The notes under the pieces are model-generated. The model ran no database searches, was not told the origin of the DNA, and worked only from the letters and a program-made list of their open reading frames with translations. A DNA stretch of 64,000 nucleotides, from positions 5,332,001 to 5,396,000 of the forward strand of contig NZ_CP051774.1 in assembly GCF_012913485.1 (NCBI RefSeq), in the 5' to 3' direction. Below, one piece after another: positions 43,427-52,505 of the stretch. A program made the translations under genes and the position numbers. This DNA comes from Luteolibacter luteus (lineage in GTDB: Bacteria > Verrucomicrobiota > Verrucomicrobiia > Verrucomicrobiales > Akkermansiaceae). The first letter of the stretch is position 1. Every line of letters starts with the position of its first letter.

Positions 43427-44674
43427 TCACGGCGTGAGCACCTTGTAAAAGCGCTGCCGGAGACCTTCCGCCTCCGCGTCCAGGAGGGTGAAGTTTCCGG
43501 GAGGCTCTTCCTGGGCGCGCCCCAACTCTTTCCACCCGAGGAGATCCGATGAGGCGAAGACCGCGTAGGCTGTTCCGGGAGAGCCGGTGAAACGAACCCT
43601 GTAAGCGCCGGTTTCGGCCATCTTCCTCAGCTGCACGGGATTGGGGAGCATTGGTGGTGCTTCGGAGCGGATGTAGACCACTCCACCCGCTTGGGTCGCG
43701 ACGTGTTTCTTGCCATCGGTGGACGAAGCGATGGAACTCCAGGCGCTTATCGGGGCGAAGGTATTTGTCCATGAGGTGCCCGCGTTCTTCGAGATGAAGA
43801 TGTTTCCGGACACTCCGTTAATGAAGGTGGAGGCGATCACGAGAGTCCTTCCATCGCCGGACGAAGCCACCGCTGAGTAATTTTCAGCCGGAGCAGGGGA
43901 AGGGGTCCAGTTCGCACCCGAGTTGGAAGAGATATACACGGGGCCGATGGGGGGCTCGTTGCTGGCTATGATCAGCTTGGCCCCATCGCCGGAGGATGCG
44001 ACAGCCATCCACGATGAGGCTCGTACTTCGAGCTTCGTCCATGTTGTGCCTGCATTCGTGGTGCGGAAGACCGGTCCGATCGGAAACTCCGCTCCCGTTA
44101 GCACCACCCTGTTGCCATCGGCGGAGGCTGCAAGACAGGTCCAGCCATGCTCGCCAACGCCTGCGGGCTGCCAGCTTTCCCCGCCATTTGTCGACATGAA
44201 GACGGGGCCGGCCGGATAGTCTTCCGCGGCAAGGATCAGCTTGCTCCCGTCGGCGGAAGAACTAGAGGCCAACCATCCATGGGGCTCGATGTCAGCTGGC
44301 TTCCAGCTCAGTCCCGAATCCTTGGAAAGATAAACCGGCCCCTGGGGGAAGTCGTTGCCTGCGACGATCAGCTTGGTCCCGTCCGCGGAAGAGGAAACCG
44401 TGGTCCAAGAGCCCGGGTCGATATTGGCGGGATACCAGGTCGCGCCGGAATTCGACGAGAGGTAGACGAAGCCGGGATAGTCGTTGGCCACGGCCACCAG
44501 CTTGGTCCCATCCGCTGAAGATGCCACGTCGGTCCAGTTCTGGACGGGAGTATCCGTGGGTACCCACGATTGGGCGGAGGATAGATGGATTCCCGTGCCA
44601 CTTGCGGCGATGACCGCCAGGCAGCGGATGGACGAAATGGCGCGGGTGAGGAAGGAATGGAGGGAAGAGTTCAT
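43427..44674 (-). CDS. secreted seven-repeat beta-propeller protein (sialidase/BNR-like)
   Basis: A 415-residue exported protein. After the signal region (cleavage near LSSAQS, about residue 35), seven repeats of about 43 residues follow, each with the pattern W-(x)-V/S-SSADGTKL-(x)-A and GPVYxSxNxGxSW. Seven such blades make a closed propeller of BNR/sialidase type. The last 75 residues (VRFTGSPGTAYAVFASSDLL..) are a separate C-terminal domain often found on Verrucomicrobiota secreted proteins. It lies just downstream of the kinase gene (6-base gap) on the same strand. Ligand unknown. Confidence 0.8.
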   Translation of the reverse strand: MNSSLHSFLTRAISSIRCLAVIAASGTGIHLSSAQSWVPTDTPVQNWTDVASSADGTKLVAVANDYPGFVYLSSNSGATWYPANIDPGSWTTVSSSADGTKLIVAGNDFPQGPVYLSKDSGLSWKPADIEPHGWLASSSSADGSKLILAAEDYPAGPVFMSTNGGESWQPAGVGEHGWTCLAASADGNRVVLTGAEFPIGPVFRTTNAGTTWTKLEVRASSWMAVASSGDGAKLIIASNEPPIGPVYISSNSGANWTPSPAPAENYSAVASSGDGRTLVIASTFINGVSGNIFISKNAGTSWTNTFAPISAWSSIASSTDGKKHVATQAGGVVYIRSEAPPMLPNPVQLRKMAETGAYRVRFTGSPGTAYAVFASSDLLGWKELGRAQEEPPGNFTLLDAEAEGLRQRFYKVLTP

Positions 44675-44680
44675 GGCCGT

Positions 44681-47600
44681 TCATTCTGGTGAGGGGACCC
44701 GGCCGGGCTCAGCGAGTTGTTGCTGGAAGCCGGCCGCCTTCAGGGGGAACCGGGGATCGGGGAAGAAATCGTTCCAAGCCGTGTAGAGGCGGCTTAATTG
44801 CTCAAGAGCTGCGCGTCGCTGCCCGGGCGGCGCATCATGGCTCCTCTCGATCTCATCAAGGCTGGAGATGAGGAGCTTCTCAGCTTCTCCAAAGCGAGCC
44901 TGCCGCTCAAGATCCGGCATCTGTGGCGTCGCGACATTGGCAGCCACCAACAGTCCCCCCAAACCACCGCGGATGCTTCCCCGGATGATGGACTGCACCG
45001 GTGCCTGAGCCTCACATGCCGCCAGAGCCTCCCGATAGCAACGCTCTCCCTCAGGATACTTTTCTTGCTCCGCGAGAGTCCTGGCGAGGCATTCGAGCAG
45101 GGCCGCGGTGTCGGCATTGACGCTATCCTGATTCTTCCGCTGGCAATCCAGGGCATCGCGGAAGAATCTCTCTGCCTCTGCGAAGCGCTTCTGATCTTCG
45201 GTGACCTTGCCGAGGTGGCGGTAGATCTCGATGAGATAGCGGTGCCCGGGTCCCATCAATTTCAAGTTGATGGCGAGTGCCTCCCTCATGAGGCTCTCTG
45301 ATTCGGCGAGGTGTCCCTCCTTGTGCCGGAGAAGGGAAAGCAGCTTGAGCGAACGCACGATATCCGGGTGATCCGGCTCCAGGAGCTTGCGCCGCATTGC
45401 CAGCGCTTCCTCCTGGATTCGGGCTGCTTCGGCGAGCTTGCCCTGCGCTTCGAGTGTACGACCCAGTTCCGCCAGGATGAAGGCATTGTAGCGGTGTTCC
45501 GGGCCGAAGCGTTCACGCAGGATGTCCAATGCCTCGCGACAGCACGATTCCGCTTCAGACTGCTTGTCCTGGCGGTTCAGCATGTTCGCCAGTTCCATCA
45601 AGCTCTTCGCGATATCAGGATGGGTGGATGGCAGCAATTTCCGGCGCATTGCCAGAGCCTCGCGCGCGGCTTGCTCGGCTGCCGGCAGCTTGCCACCATC
45701 CCTCAAGACGAGCGCGAGATTTGCTAGGGCGGTGGCGACCTCGGGATGTTCGTTCCCATTCACCTTCCTGAACAACGCGACGGATGAACGGGCAAAGTCC
45801 TCCGCTTCCTCATGTCTCCCCGAGAGCTGCGAGATGATCGCGAGATTGAGTTTGCAGTAGCCGATTTTCACGTAGCCGTCCCCGCGACAGGCACGAAGGA
45901 TTTCAATGCTTTCGCGTTGGACCGTGTCCGCTTCCTTCAGCCTGCCGGTGTCCCTAAGAACCATCCCGAGGTTATTGAGGCTGGCGGCAAGGTCTTCATC
46001 TCGGCTTGTCCGGACTTGGCGGTAGATCTCGACCGAGTCACGCAACAGCTTCTCGGCTTCCGGGTAATTCCCCTCGTCGATGAGGACCAGCGCGAGATTG
46101 TTCTTCGAGTCCGCCACGATCGGATCTTTTTCCCCATGGCCTCGGACACCGAGTTCGAGTGCGCGGCGGTGCATCGCTTCGGCCTTCGTGTTCTCCGCGA
46201 TCGCACGGTAGACGTCTCCCAGGGTGTTGCGCAGTTCGAGTTCCACCTCGGGTTGGCCGTTCAGGTCCTTGCCGATCCGCTCTGCCGTCTTGTCGAGGAT
46301 CTCCTTTAGCAAGGTGGTGTCACGCCCCAAGGCGACGGAAGGTCCAACCCCGTCGAGCATGTCTTTCAGGAAGCCGGCGACCTCGCGGCTCTTTTGTTCC
46401 GAAGCCATGGCGCGTTGATGCGCACGGGTCTTCTCAACGGATTGCCAGAGCGAAAGGCCGAGTCCGAGGACGAGGGCCGAGATGATGGCAGCAGCGGAGG
46501 CGAAGCCGAGCTTGTGGCGCTTCACGAACTTCTTGAAGCGATAAACGGTGCTGGGCGGAGAGGCGCTGACGGGTTCTCCGGCAAGGAATCGCCGGATGTC
46601 TTGTGAAAGCGCATTCGCCGTTTCGTAGCGGCGCGAGCGATCCTTCTCGATCGCCTTCATGACAATCCAGTCCAGGTCAGGCTCGACGAGGCGGGTGAGC
46701 TTCGAGGGATCGATGTGATGGGACTTTGCCAAGCTCGTGCGCTCCTCGCCTTCGACCGTGCTCAGGCGCAGCGAGGGCTTGGGGGGATCCACCTCCCGGA
46801 TGATCCGCTGCATTTCCGCATAGCCAGCGGAAAGGAGAGATTTGGAGTCAAAGGGCGGCCTTCCGGTGAGCAGTTCGTAGAGGAGGATACCCAGGCCATA
46901 GATGTCGCTGCGGGTGTCGATATCCAGCCCGCTCAGCGCGGCCTGCTCCGGACTCATGTAGGAGGGCGTGCCGATGATCTGTTCGAAGCGCGTGAAGAGC
47001 GTCTTGTCGGTCAGCTTGCCTTGTGTTGCCTTCGCGATCCCGAAGTCGATGACTTTCGCCACCGGCTTGTCGCCATGGAGCGTGACCATCACGTTGGAAG
47101 GCTTGATGTCACGGTGGATCACGCCCTTCTGGTGGGCATGGTTGATGGCGGCGCAAACGTCGCTAAAAAGACCGAGCCGATCCCGGGTGCCGAGGCTACT
47201 ACTGTCGCAGTAGTCAGTGATGGGGATCCCCTTCACGAGTTCCATCGCGAAGTAGGGGCGGCCGGAGGCGGTGGCCCCCGCATCCAGCACCCGCGCAATG
47301 TTCGGATGATCCATCATCGCGAGCGCCTGTCGTTCCGCCTCGAAGCGGGCCAGCACCTGACGGGTATCCATTCCCGCCTTGATCACCTTCAGGGCGACCA
47401 TCCGGGAGATGGGTGAGAACTGCTCGGCCATCCATACCACACCGAAGCCGCCTTCTCCGATCAACTGGCGCAGCTTGTAGGGGCCGATGATGTCACCTTC
47501 CTTTTCGGCGTATCTTTCCTTGAAATCGTCGGCGCTCAGGGTGGCACCCTCTGCTTCGGCGAAGAAGGCATCCGCTTCGCGAGACTCCACGAGCATGCGT

Positions 47601-47716
47601 TCGACCTGTAGCCGAAGTTCGGTATCGGCGCCGCAGGCTGAGTCAAGGTAGGCGGCTCGGGCCGAGGCCTCCAGTTCCACGGCCCGGGCGAAGATCTGAT
47701 CGGCGGGGGAGTCCAT
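44681..47716 (-). CDS. transmembrane serine/threonine protein kinase with TPR extracytoplasmic tail
   Basis: A 1011-residue Hanks-type kinase. The N-terminal kinase domain (about residues 75-370) has GEGGFGVVW (P-loop), VALKVIKAG (ATP-binding Lys), VIHRDIKPSNV (catalytic Asp), DFGIAK and GTPSYMSPEQ. A membrane segment at about 409-426 (ASAAAIISALVLGLGLSL) is followed by ten or so tetratricopeptide repeats of about 42 residues (GNYPEAEKLLRDSVEIYRQV and so on). The kinase-TM-TPR design paired with an ECF sigma gene is typical of Planctomycetota and Verrucomicrobiota. Its ECF partner lies 45 bases upstream. Substrates unknown. Confidence 0.93.
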   Translation of the reverse strand: MDSPADQIFARAVELEASARAAYLDSACGADTELRLQVERMLVESREADAFFAEAEGATLSADDFKERYAEKEGDIIGPYKLRQLIGEGGFGVVWMAEQFSPISRMVALKVIKAGMDTRQVLARFEAERQALAMMDHPNIARVLDAGATASGRPYFAMELVKGIPITDYCDSSSLGTRDRLGLFSDVCAAINHAHQKGVIHRDIKPSNVMVTLHGDKPVAKVIDFGIAKATQGKLTDKTLFTRFEQIIGTPSYMSPEQAALSGLDIDTRSDIYGLGILLYELLTGRPPFDSKSLLSAGYAEMQRIIREVDPPKPSLRLSTVEGEERTSLAKSHHIDPSKLTRLVEPDLDWIVMKAIEKDRSRRYETANALSQDIRRFLAGEPVSASPPSTVYRFKKFVKRHKLGFASAAAIISALVLGLGLSLWQSVEKTRAHQRAMASEQKSREVAGFLKDMLDGVGPSVALGRDTTLLKEILDKTAERIGKDLNGQPEVELELRNTLGDVYRAIAENTKAEAMHRRALELGVRGHGEKDPIVADSKNNLALVLIDEGNYPEAEKLLRDSVEIYRQVRTSRDEDLAASLNNLGMVLRDTGRLKEADTVQRESIEILRACRGDGYVKIGYCKLNLAIISQLSGRHEEAEDFARSSVALFRKVNGNEHPEVATALANLALVLRDGGKLPAAEQAAREALAMRRKLLPSTHPDIAKSLMELANMLNRQDKQSEAESCCREALDILRERFGPEHRYNAFILAELGRTLEAQGKLAEAARIQEEALAMRRKLLEPDHPDIVRSLKLLSLLRHKEGHLAESESLMREALAINLKLMGPGHRYLIEIYRHLGKVTEDQKRFAEAERFFRDALDCQRKNQDSVNADTAALLECLARTLAEQEKYPEGERCYREALAACEAQAPVQSIIRGSIRGGLGGLLVAANVATPQMPDLERQARFGEAEKLLISSLDEIERSHDAPPGQRRAALEQLSRLYTAWNDFFPDPRFPLKAAGFQQQLAEPGRVPSPE

Positions 47717-47761
47717 CTTATCCCCACACGCGCGAAAACCGGCAAAATGCGGACAGCGAAA

Positions 47762-48310
47762 TTAGCGGGATTTTTCCATCGCTCGGTAGAGCCACAGCTT
47801 CGCTAGGGCCCAATGGCGGCGGACCGTCTTCTCATTCACGGCCAGAAGCGCGGCAATCTCATCGTGATTCATGCCGCTGAAGAACCGAAGCTTCACGATC
47901 TTAGCCTTGAGTTCATCCTCGGCTTCCAGTTCGTCGAGCACTTCATGAATCCCGATCAGGCGCTCGTCGGCCAAGGGCGCGGGAAGCTGCACTCCATCCA
48001 AGGGAAGATCCTTCTCGCCGCCTCCGCGCTTCGCCGCGAGCCTGCGGCGGGCTGTTTCAACCAGAATGCGGCGCATGGCCTCGGCCGCGGCCCCGTAGAA
48101 TTGACTGCGGTCCCGCCAGCGTTCCGGAGTCGATTTCTGCAAACGTAGCCAAGCTTCATGAACCAGCTCGGTCGCCTCGAGAGCTTGGCCGCTTCGCTCG
48201 ATGGCCATGCGCCCGAGCGCGATCTTTTTTAGCTCTGCGTACAATTCGCCGAAGTGGGCATCGTCGCAGGAGCCGGTGCTGGCATTCAGCCACTGGGTAT
48301 GCTCATGCAT
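47762..48310 (-). CDS. ECF sigma factor of the kinase-linked (ECF-STK) type
   Basis: A 182-residue sigma-70 family protein. Region 2 shows LEATELVHEAWLRLQ and FYGAAAEAMRRILVETARRR (about 46-90); region 4 shows AKIVKLRFFSGMNHDEIAALLAVNEKTVRRHW (about 134-166), with the tail KLWLYRAMEK. This type is found next to Ser/Thr kinase genes in PVC bacteria and is controlled by the kinase, probably through phosphorylation, in place of an anti-sigma factor. No anti-sigma gene is adjacent, which fits. Located 45 bases upstream of the kinase gene. Confidence 0.9.
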   Translation of the reverse strand: MHEHTQWLNASTGSCDDAHFGELYAELKKIALGRMAIERSGQALEATELVHEAWLRLQKSTPERWRDRSQFYGAAAEAMRRILVETARRRLAAKRGGGEKDLPLDGVQLPAPLADERLIGIHEVLDELEAEDELKAKIVKLRFFSGMNHDEIAALLAVNEKTVRRHWALAKLWLYRAMEKSR

Positions 48311-48367
48311 GCTAAGGCAAAAGGGATGGAGTCCGGGGAAGCTGAGACAATCCGCAAGAGCTGCCGT

Positions 48368-49327
48368 TCAAACGGAATGGGTGGAAGCCGGTGCTCGCTC
48401 AAGCGCGTAAACTTCGACCGTATGGTCGCGGCCTTTCACGTGATGGGGACCGAGGCAGCGGCAGCAATCCCTGCCTTCTTGCCAACCGGACAACAGCTCC
48501 GAGCTGAGAAGCACATTGTGATCGACCTCGCGGGTCAGTGCCTCGAGCCGGAAGGTGAGATTCACGGCGTCACCGATCAGGGTGAATTCGCCGGGGCCGA
48601 TGGCGCCGTAGGCGGCGGAGCCCATGTGAACGCCGGTGCCGGAACGGAAGGTCAATCCCGTGGTGCCGAGGAGTCCGTGGTGCTGTTCCTGTACGGTGGC
48701 GCAGGCTTGTCCCATTTCGTGCGCGGCCTTGAGGGCGGCGAGACGAGCTGCCGGGGTGGTCTCCTGCCAATAGCCGAGAACACAATCTCCGATGAACTTG
48801 TCGATGGTCGCCCCGTGATCCGCGAGGATGCGGTCCGCGAGGTGATACCATGAGCCGATGACCGGTGCGAGTTGATCGGGAGATAGCTTTTCGGAGAGCT
48901 TCGTGAAGCCTTGGATATCGCTGACCAACATCACGACTTCTCCCATGCGGACATCGATGATGGTCCGGTCGCTCAGCGTGGTCTCGCCATCGCCGCGAAG
49001 GATGCATCGGTCACCATCGAAGCGGAAATGCCGCTCGGAAATCCGGATCATGTCACCGGGCGAGAGGCGCTGGGAAGTGGTGACGCGCTTGCCATTGATG
49101 TAGCTGCCATTGGTGCTTCCTAGATCGAGGAACCAATATCCATCGTCCTGCTGGCGGATCATCGCATGGCGGCGCGAGACCCTTGGATCATCCACCATGA
49201 TTCCCGATTCCCGGGTGCGGCCGATCACATTCAGGGAGTCGAGGGGAAATTCCTGACCCGAGGTATCGTCGCATAGCTTTCCCGGTGAAAAGTTCATCCG
49301 AGGAGGGAGTTGGAGAGTATCTTCCAT
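48368..49327 (-). CDS. FHA-domain adenylate/guanylate cyclase (class III)
   Basis: A 319-residue cytoplasmic protein. The FHA domain (about residues 36-100) shows GRTRESG, VSRRHAMIRQQ and DLGSTNGSYINGKRV and would bind a phosphothreonine peptide. A class III cyclase domain (about 125-300) follows: the metal Asps in VSDIQGFTKLSE and KFIGDCVLGYW, and the transition-state Asn/Arg in GDAVNLTFRLE are all present, so it looks active. Together with the upstream-encoded kinase and ECF factor it suggests that kinase phosphorylation could regulate cyclic-nucleotide synthesis. The start ATG at 49327 is my choice (in-frame Mets at 49375 and 49402 also exist). Nucleotide specificity cannot be read off. 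Confidence 0.88.
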   Translation of the reverse strand: MEDTLQLPPRMNFSPGKLCDDTSGQEFPLDSLNVIGRTRESGIMVDDPRVSRRHAMIRQQDDGYWFLDLGSTNGSYINGKRVTTSQRLSPGDMIRISERHFRFDGDRCILRGDGETTLSDRTIIDVRMGEVVMLVSDIQGFTKLSEKLSPDQLAPVIGSWYHLADRILADHGATIDKFIGDCVLGYWQETTPAARLAALKAAHEMGQACATVQEQHHGLLGTTGLTFRSGTGVHMGSAAYGAIGPGEFTLIGDAVNLTFRLEALTREVDHNVLLSSELLSGWQEGRDCCRCLGPHHVKGRDHTVEVYALERAPASTHSV

Positions 49328-49443
49328 ACTCCGGTTTGCCGACCTATGATAGCCTGAAAATCGCCCTTCCGGCATTTGGGCCCATTTCACACAGGCTCCC
49401 AAGGTCGCTCTGAAATCAGCTGCAAACTCCTGTCGTGACCCTG

Positions 49444-50202
49444 CTACTTATCGGCGGGGTTCTCCGTCCGTAGGATCGGCGTCTCCCATCCATCGTAGTT
49501 GCCACCGTGATCGCGGGCGGCCCGATTGAGGGCGATCGTCTTGTTGCCGATCTCGCGGATCTTAACGGTGCCCTCGTGAGTCAGCCGAACTTGGTAGTCT
49601 CCGCGATCCGTGGCATGTGAGCTTTCCCGGAGCTCGGTGAATCCTTGGCTCTTGGCCCACGATGCAAAACTCCGGGCAGAGTCTTCCGATGGGAAATAGG
49701 CCCAATGGTCGATCGGCCGGGAGGTTGATCCGTCATCGCCCTCCGAGCGGAGTCGCTCGATCACCCTGAGATCTTCAATCACCTGCCAGTCATCGATAGA
49801 GGGATAGAGGTCCTCGGTATAGCCCGCGTGGGCAGGGTCTTCCTGATAGTCTACGCGGATGATGTATCCACTCCGGTCCGCCAACTTTGCGGCGAAGGAT
49901 CTCCAGTGAGCTTCGTCAAAAGCCGAGTAGATGTAGAATTGACGCTGCTTGTTGAAGGTTCGCCTTCCGACATAGCGGTCATCGCTGCCTATGGCTTCCT
50001 GGATGCTGTCTTCAAGGTCGCGAACAGCAGCAAACTCAGCCTTTGTCGGCAAACCGTCTTCCCTCGGATTTTTGTAGATGACGCGTAGCTGGACGAGATT
50101 CCCCGGGCAGCTGGCGAGATGATTGATCGCGGAGACATCGACGAAGATCGATGCCGCGAATTCTCCGATCGTGCAGAGGAAATATTCCCATTGTTCGTCC
50201 AT
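49444..50202 (-). CDS. DUF695/RraB-like two-domain protein
   Basis: A 252-residue cytoplasmic protein. The N-terminal part (about 1-165; DEQWEYFLCTIGEFAASIFV, RQFYIYSAFDEAHWRSFA) matches the DUF695 pattern. The C-terminal part (about 166-245; AYFPSEDSARSFASWAKSQG, YQVRLTHEGTV, LNRAARDHGGNYDGWE) matches RraB, the ferredoxin-like regulator of RNase E activity. In Proteobacteria RraB binds the degradosome; whether this copy controls RNA decay is unknown. Stand-alone gene. Confidence 0.76.
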   Translation of the reverse strand: MDEQWEYFLCTIGEFAASIFVDVSAINHLASCPGNLVQLRVIYKNPREDGLPTKAEFAAVRDLEDSIQEAIGSDDRYVGRRTFNKQRQFYIYSAFDEAHWRSFAAKLADRSGYIIRVDYQEDPAHAGYTEDLYPSIDDWQVIEDLRVIERLRSEGDDGSTSRPIDHWAYFPSEDSARSFASWAKSQGFTELRESSHATDRGDYQVRLTHEGTVKIREIGNKTIALNRAARDHGGNYDGWETPILRTENPADK

Positions 50203-50294
50203 CTCTCCCAGTTTAGGCGGAGACCGGACTCGGCTGACAAATCGAAAAGGGGACGAAAGCCGGCTAACCGGAATTCAGGGGCCGAAGGTCGAAA

Positions 50295-50330
50295 CAAAAA
50301 GCCCGCGCACCTCTCGGCACGCGGGCTTTT
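50295..50330 (-). terminator. rho-independent terminator of the transaldolase gene
   Basis: Stem AAAAGCCCGCG / CGCGGGCTTTT (50297-50307 with 50320-50330), symmetrical, with T run on the minus strand. It lies directly beyond the stop at 50354. Confidence 0.85.
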
Positions 50331-50353
50331 CAGATAGATGGAAGAGGCGTGGC

Positions 50354-51313
50354 TTACAGGAGGCCGGCCACGAGCTTCTCGAGCTTCACGATGTCAGCGG
50401 CGAAAGCGCGGATGCCTTGGGCCGTCTTCTCGGTGGCCATCGGGTCTTCGTTGAAGGCGAAACGGAAGGACTTCTCGTCGAAGCTGACCTTCTCAAGATC
50501 GGCCTTGGCGGATTCCGCTTCGGAGAGGCGCTCTTCGATCGGCTCGGTGGAAGCCTGGAGCTCGCCGAGGAGGCCGGGGCTGATGGTGAGCAGGTCGCAA
50601 CCGGCGAGGGCGAGGATTTCGCCCTTGTTGCGGAAGGAGGCACCCATGACTTCGGTCTTGTAGCCGAACTTCTTGTAGTAGGTGTAGATCTGCTTCACCG
50701 AGATCACGCCCGGATCTTCGTCGCCTTCGTAGGTCTTGCCCGTGGAGGCCTTGTACCAATCGAGGATACGGCCGACAAAGGGCGAGATGAGCTGCACGCC
50801 GGCTTCGGCGCAAGCGACAGCCTGCGGGAAGGAGAAGAGCAGGGTGAGATTGCAGTGGATGCCTTCCTTTTCCAGGATTTCGGCAGCCTTGATGCCTTCC
50901 CAGGTGGAGGCGATCTTGATGAGGATGCGGTCCTTCGAAACGCCTTCCTTGGCATATTCCGCGATGAGGTGGCGGGCCTTGGCCACGGTGCCTTCGGTGT
51001 CGAAGGAGAGGCGGGCGTCCACTTCGGTGGAAACGCGGCCGGGAACGATCTTCAGGATCTCGAGGCCGAAGAGAATGAGGATGCGATCAAGGATGGAATC
51101 GATGAGCGCCTGACCGGAAAGCGCGGAGCCCTTGTGCTCTTCGACCGCTTTTTCGACGAGGTGCTTGTAAGCCGGTTTCTCGGAAGCCTGCAGGATGAGG
51201 GAAGGATTCGTGGTGGCATCCTGCGGCTGATAGGCCTTCATCGACTCGAAATCGCCGGTATCGGCGACGACGGTGGTGAACTGCTTGAGTTGATCGAGTT
51301 GCGTGGCGCTCAT
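50354..51313 (-). CDS. tal: transaldolase
   Basis: Exchanges a dihydroxyacetone unit between sugar phosphates in the non-oxidative pentose phosphate pathway. It has 319 residues, matching TalB-type enzymes (about 317). Motifs: [13 protein letters not shown] (the NPS loop), the Schiff-base lysine in [16 protein letters not shown], and [14 protein letters not shown] with the phosphate-binding arginine. ATG at 51313 begins [13 protein letters not shown], the family start. A single gene with its own terminator. Confidence 0.95.
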   Translation of the reverse strand: MSATQLDQLKQFTTVVADTGDFESMKAYQPQDATTNPSLILQASEKPAYKHLVEKAVEEHKGSALSGQALIDSILDRILILFGLEILKIVPGRVSTEVDARLSFDTEGTVAKARHLIAEYAKEGVSKDRILIKIASTWEGIKAAEILEKEGIHCNLTLLFSFPQAVACAEAGVQLISPFVGRILDWYKASTGKTYEGDEDPGVISVKQIYTYYKKFGYKTEVMGASFRNKGEILALAGCDLLTISPGLLGELQASTEPIEERLSEAESAKADLEKVSFDEKSFRFAFNEDPMATEKTAQGIRAFAADIVKLEKLVAGLL

Positions 51314-51539
51314 GGCGGGGGCGGGGTAGGCCGGAATGGCGTTGATGGCGAGGGTAAAAAGTGTCCTGCGTGGGGAAAGATACCAAGCTGGCGCATTCGT
51401 CAAAACCCAGATTCATCCACCGCAGAAACGCGATTCATCTATCAACCCGATCAGGCCGTTTCTGCCTCGAAATGGGGGTGAAAACCCGCCGGATGACTGA
51501 AGCGCCCGAAGCAGGGACCGTTCGGGAAGCGGCCGGAAA

Positions 51540-52493
51540 TTATCGAGCGGTCGCTTGGCCGGAGCCGGGCTTTTTCATGTACTGGTCGTCCCGTACTTTG
51601 CGCAAGTATTCCAAGTAACGGCGCTGGGCGTCGTGCTCGGGGTAGCTTGTGCTGGGTGCCACGGCCGAGCGCGGTTGCGCGACCTGGCTCTGACCATACT
51701 TCTTCCACGGACCGTAGGGGACTTGGGCGTCCTCCACGAAGCGCCAATGGCACTTCTGCCCGGACTGCAAATTGAGGTAGTCCCGGACCGAGGGAGAGAT
51801 GTCGATGCCCGCGCCCTTGTTCGAGGTGTTCTTCGGCGGCTTGCCGAGGAAGACATACTCGTAATCGTCGGTGACCCAAGGGCCGCAGTCTTCCCACTGG
51901 GCGTAGCAGCTCCGCTTGCCGTTGTAAATCTGGACCCAGCGGCCCTTCAGCACGGTCTTGCCGGGCTCGGGGCTCATCCTGGCGAACCACGGGATGACCT
52001 TGCTGGCCTCCGGCTTGTGGCGGCCCCAGCCGGCCACGTCATTGTAGGGCAGGGCGACGTAGAAAGGGTTGAGCTGCGGCGTGAAATTCTTCGGGCGGAA
52101 ATCGTTGGTGCGATAGTCCGCGATGCGGGACGTCGGTTCCGGGTTGTCGTAGCCGCCGAAATTGATCGCCCACGCTTGGTCCCACGACGATTTGTGGTTC
52201 GGGGTGGGGTTGTTTTGGGTCGGTTGCTCACCGATCCAGAAAACGGTCGCCGTGATGTTCGTCCGCCACGGGTAGAGATTGCCAGCCCCGGGCTGGATGG
52301 GGCGGACGGGCGCGGTCTGGCGATTCGAGGTTGGAATCACCACGCGCGGCAGGGCGTTCGATGCGGTGGCCGTTTGGCCTTGAGCGACAAAGGGTAGTGC
52401 CAGGATTCCGAGGATGCCGAGGCGAAAGAACTTTCCCGATTTTTGCGGGGCAAGCCTTGATTTTGTCGAATCCTGTGCTTCTGGTCTTCCCAT
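51540..52493 (-). CDS. secreted protein with a possible double-psi beta-barrel domain
   Basis: A 317-residue exported protein (basic start, membrane segment at about residues 23-38 FRLGILGILALPFVAQG). The mature part has Asn/Pro/Trp-rich stretches and QIYNGKRSCYAQWEDCGPW with GAGIDISPSVRDYL, reminiscent of the barrel found in RlpA-like and papain-inhibitor-like proteins where GxxDLS motifs bind glycans. A C-terminal Gln/Arg/Tyr-rich tail follows. I am not sure of the family. It lies 12 bases after nadB on the same strand. Confidence 0.7.
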   Translation of the reverse strand: MGRPEAQDSTKSRLAPQKSGKFFRLGILGILALPFVAQGQTATASNALPRVVIPTSNRQTAPVRPIQPGAGNLYPWRTNITATVFWIGEQPTQNNPTPNHKSSWDQAWAINFGGYDNPEPTSRIADYRTNDFRPKNFTPQLNPFYVALPYNDVAGWGRHKPEASKVIPWFARMSPEPGKTVLKGRWVQIYNGKRSCYAQWEDCGPWVTDDYEYVFLGKPPKNTSNKGAGIDISPSVRDYLNLQSGQKCHWRFVEDAQVPYGPWKKYGQSQVAQPRSAVAPSTSYPEHDAQRRYLEYLRKVRDDQYMKKPGSGQATAR

Positions 52494-52505
52494 CGTTACA
52501 GCTTT

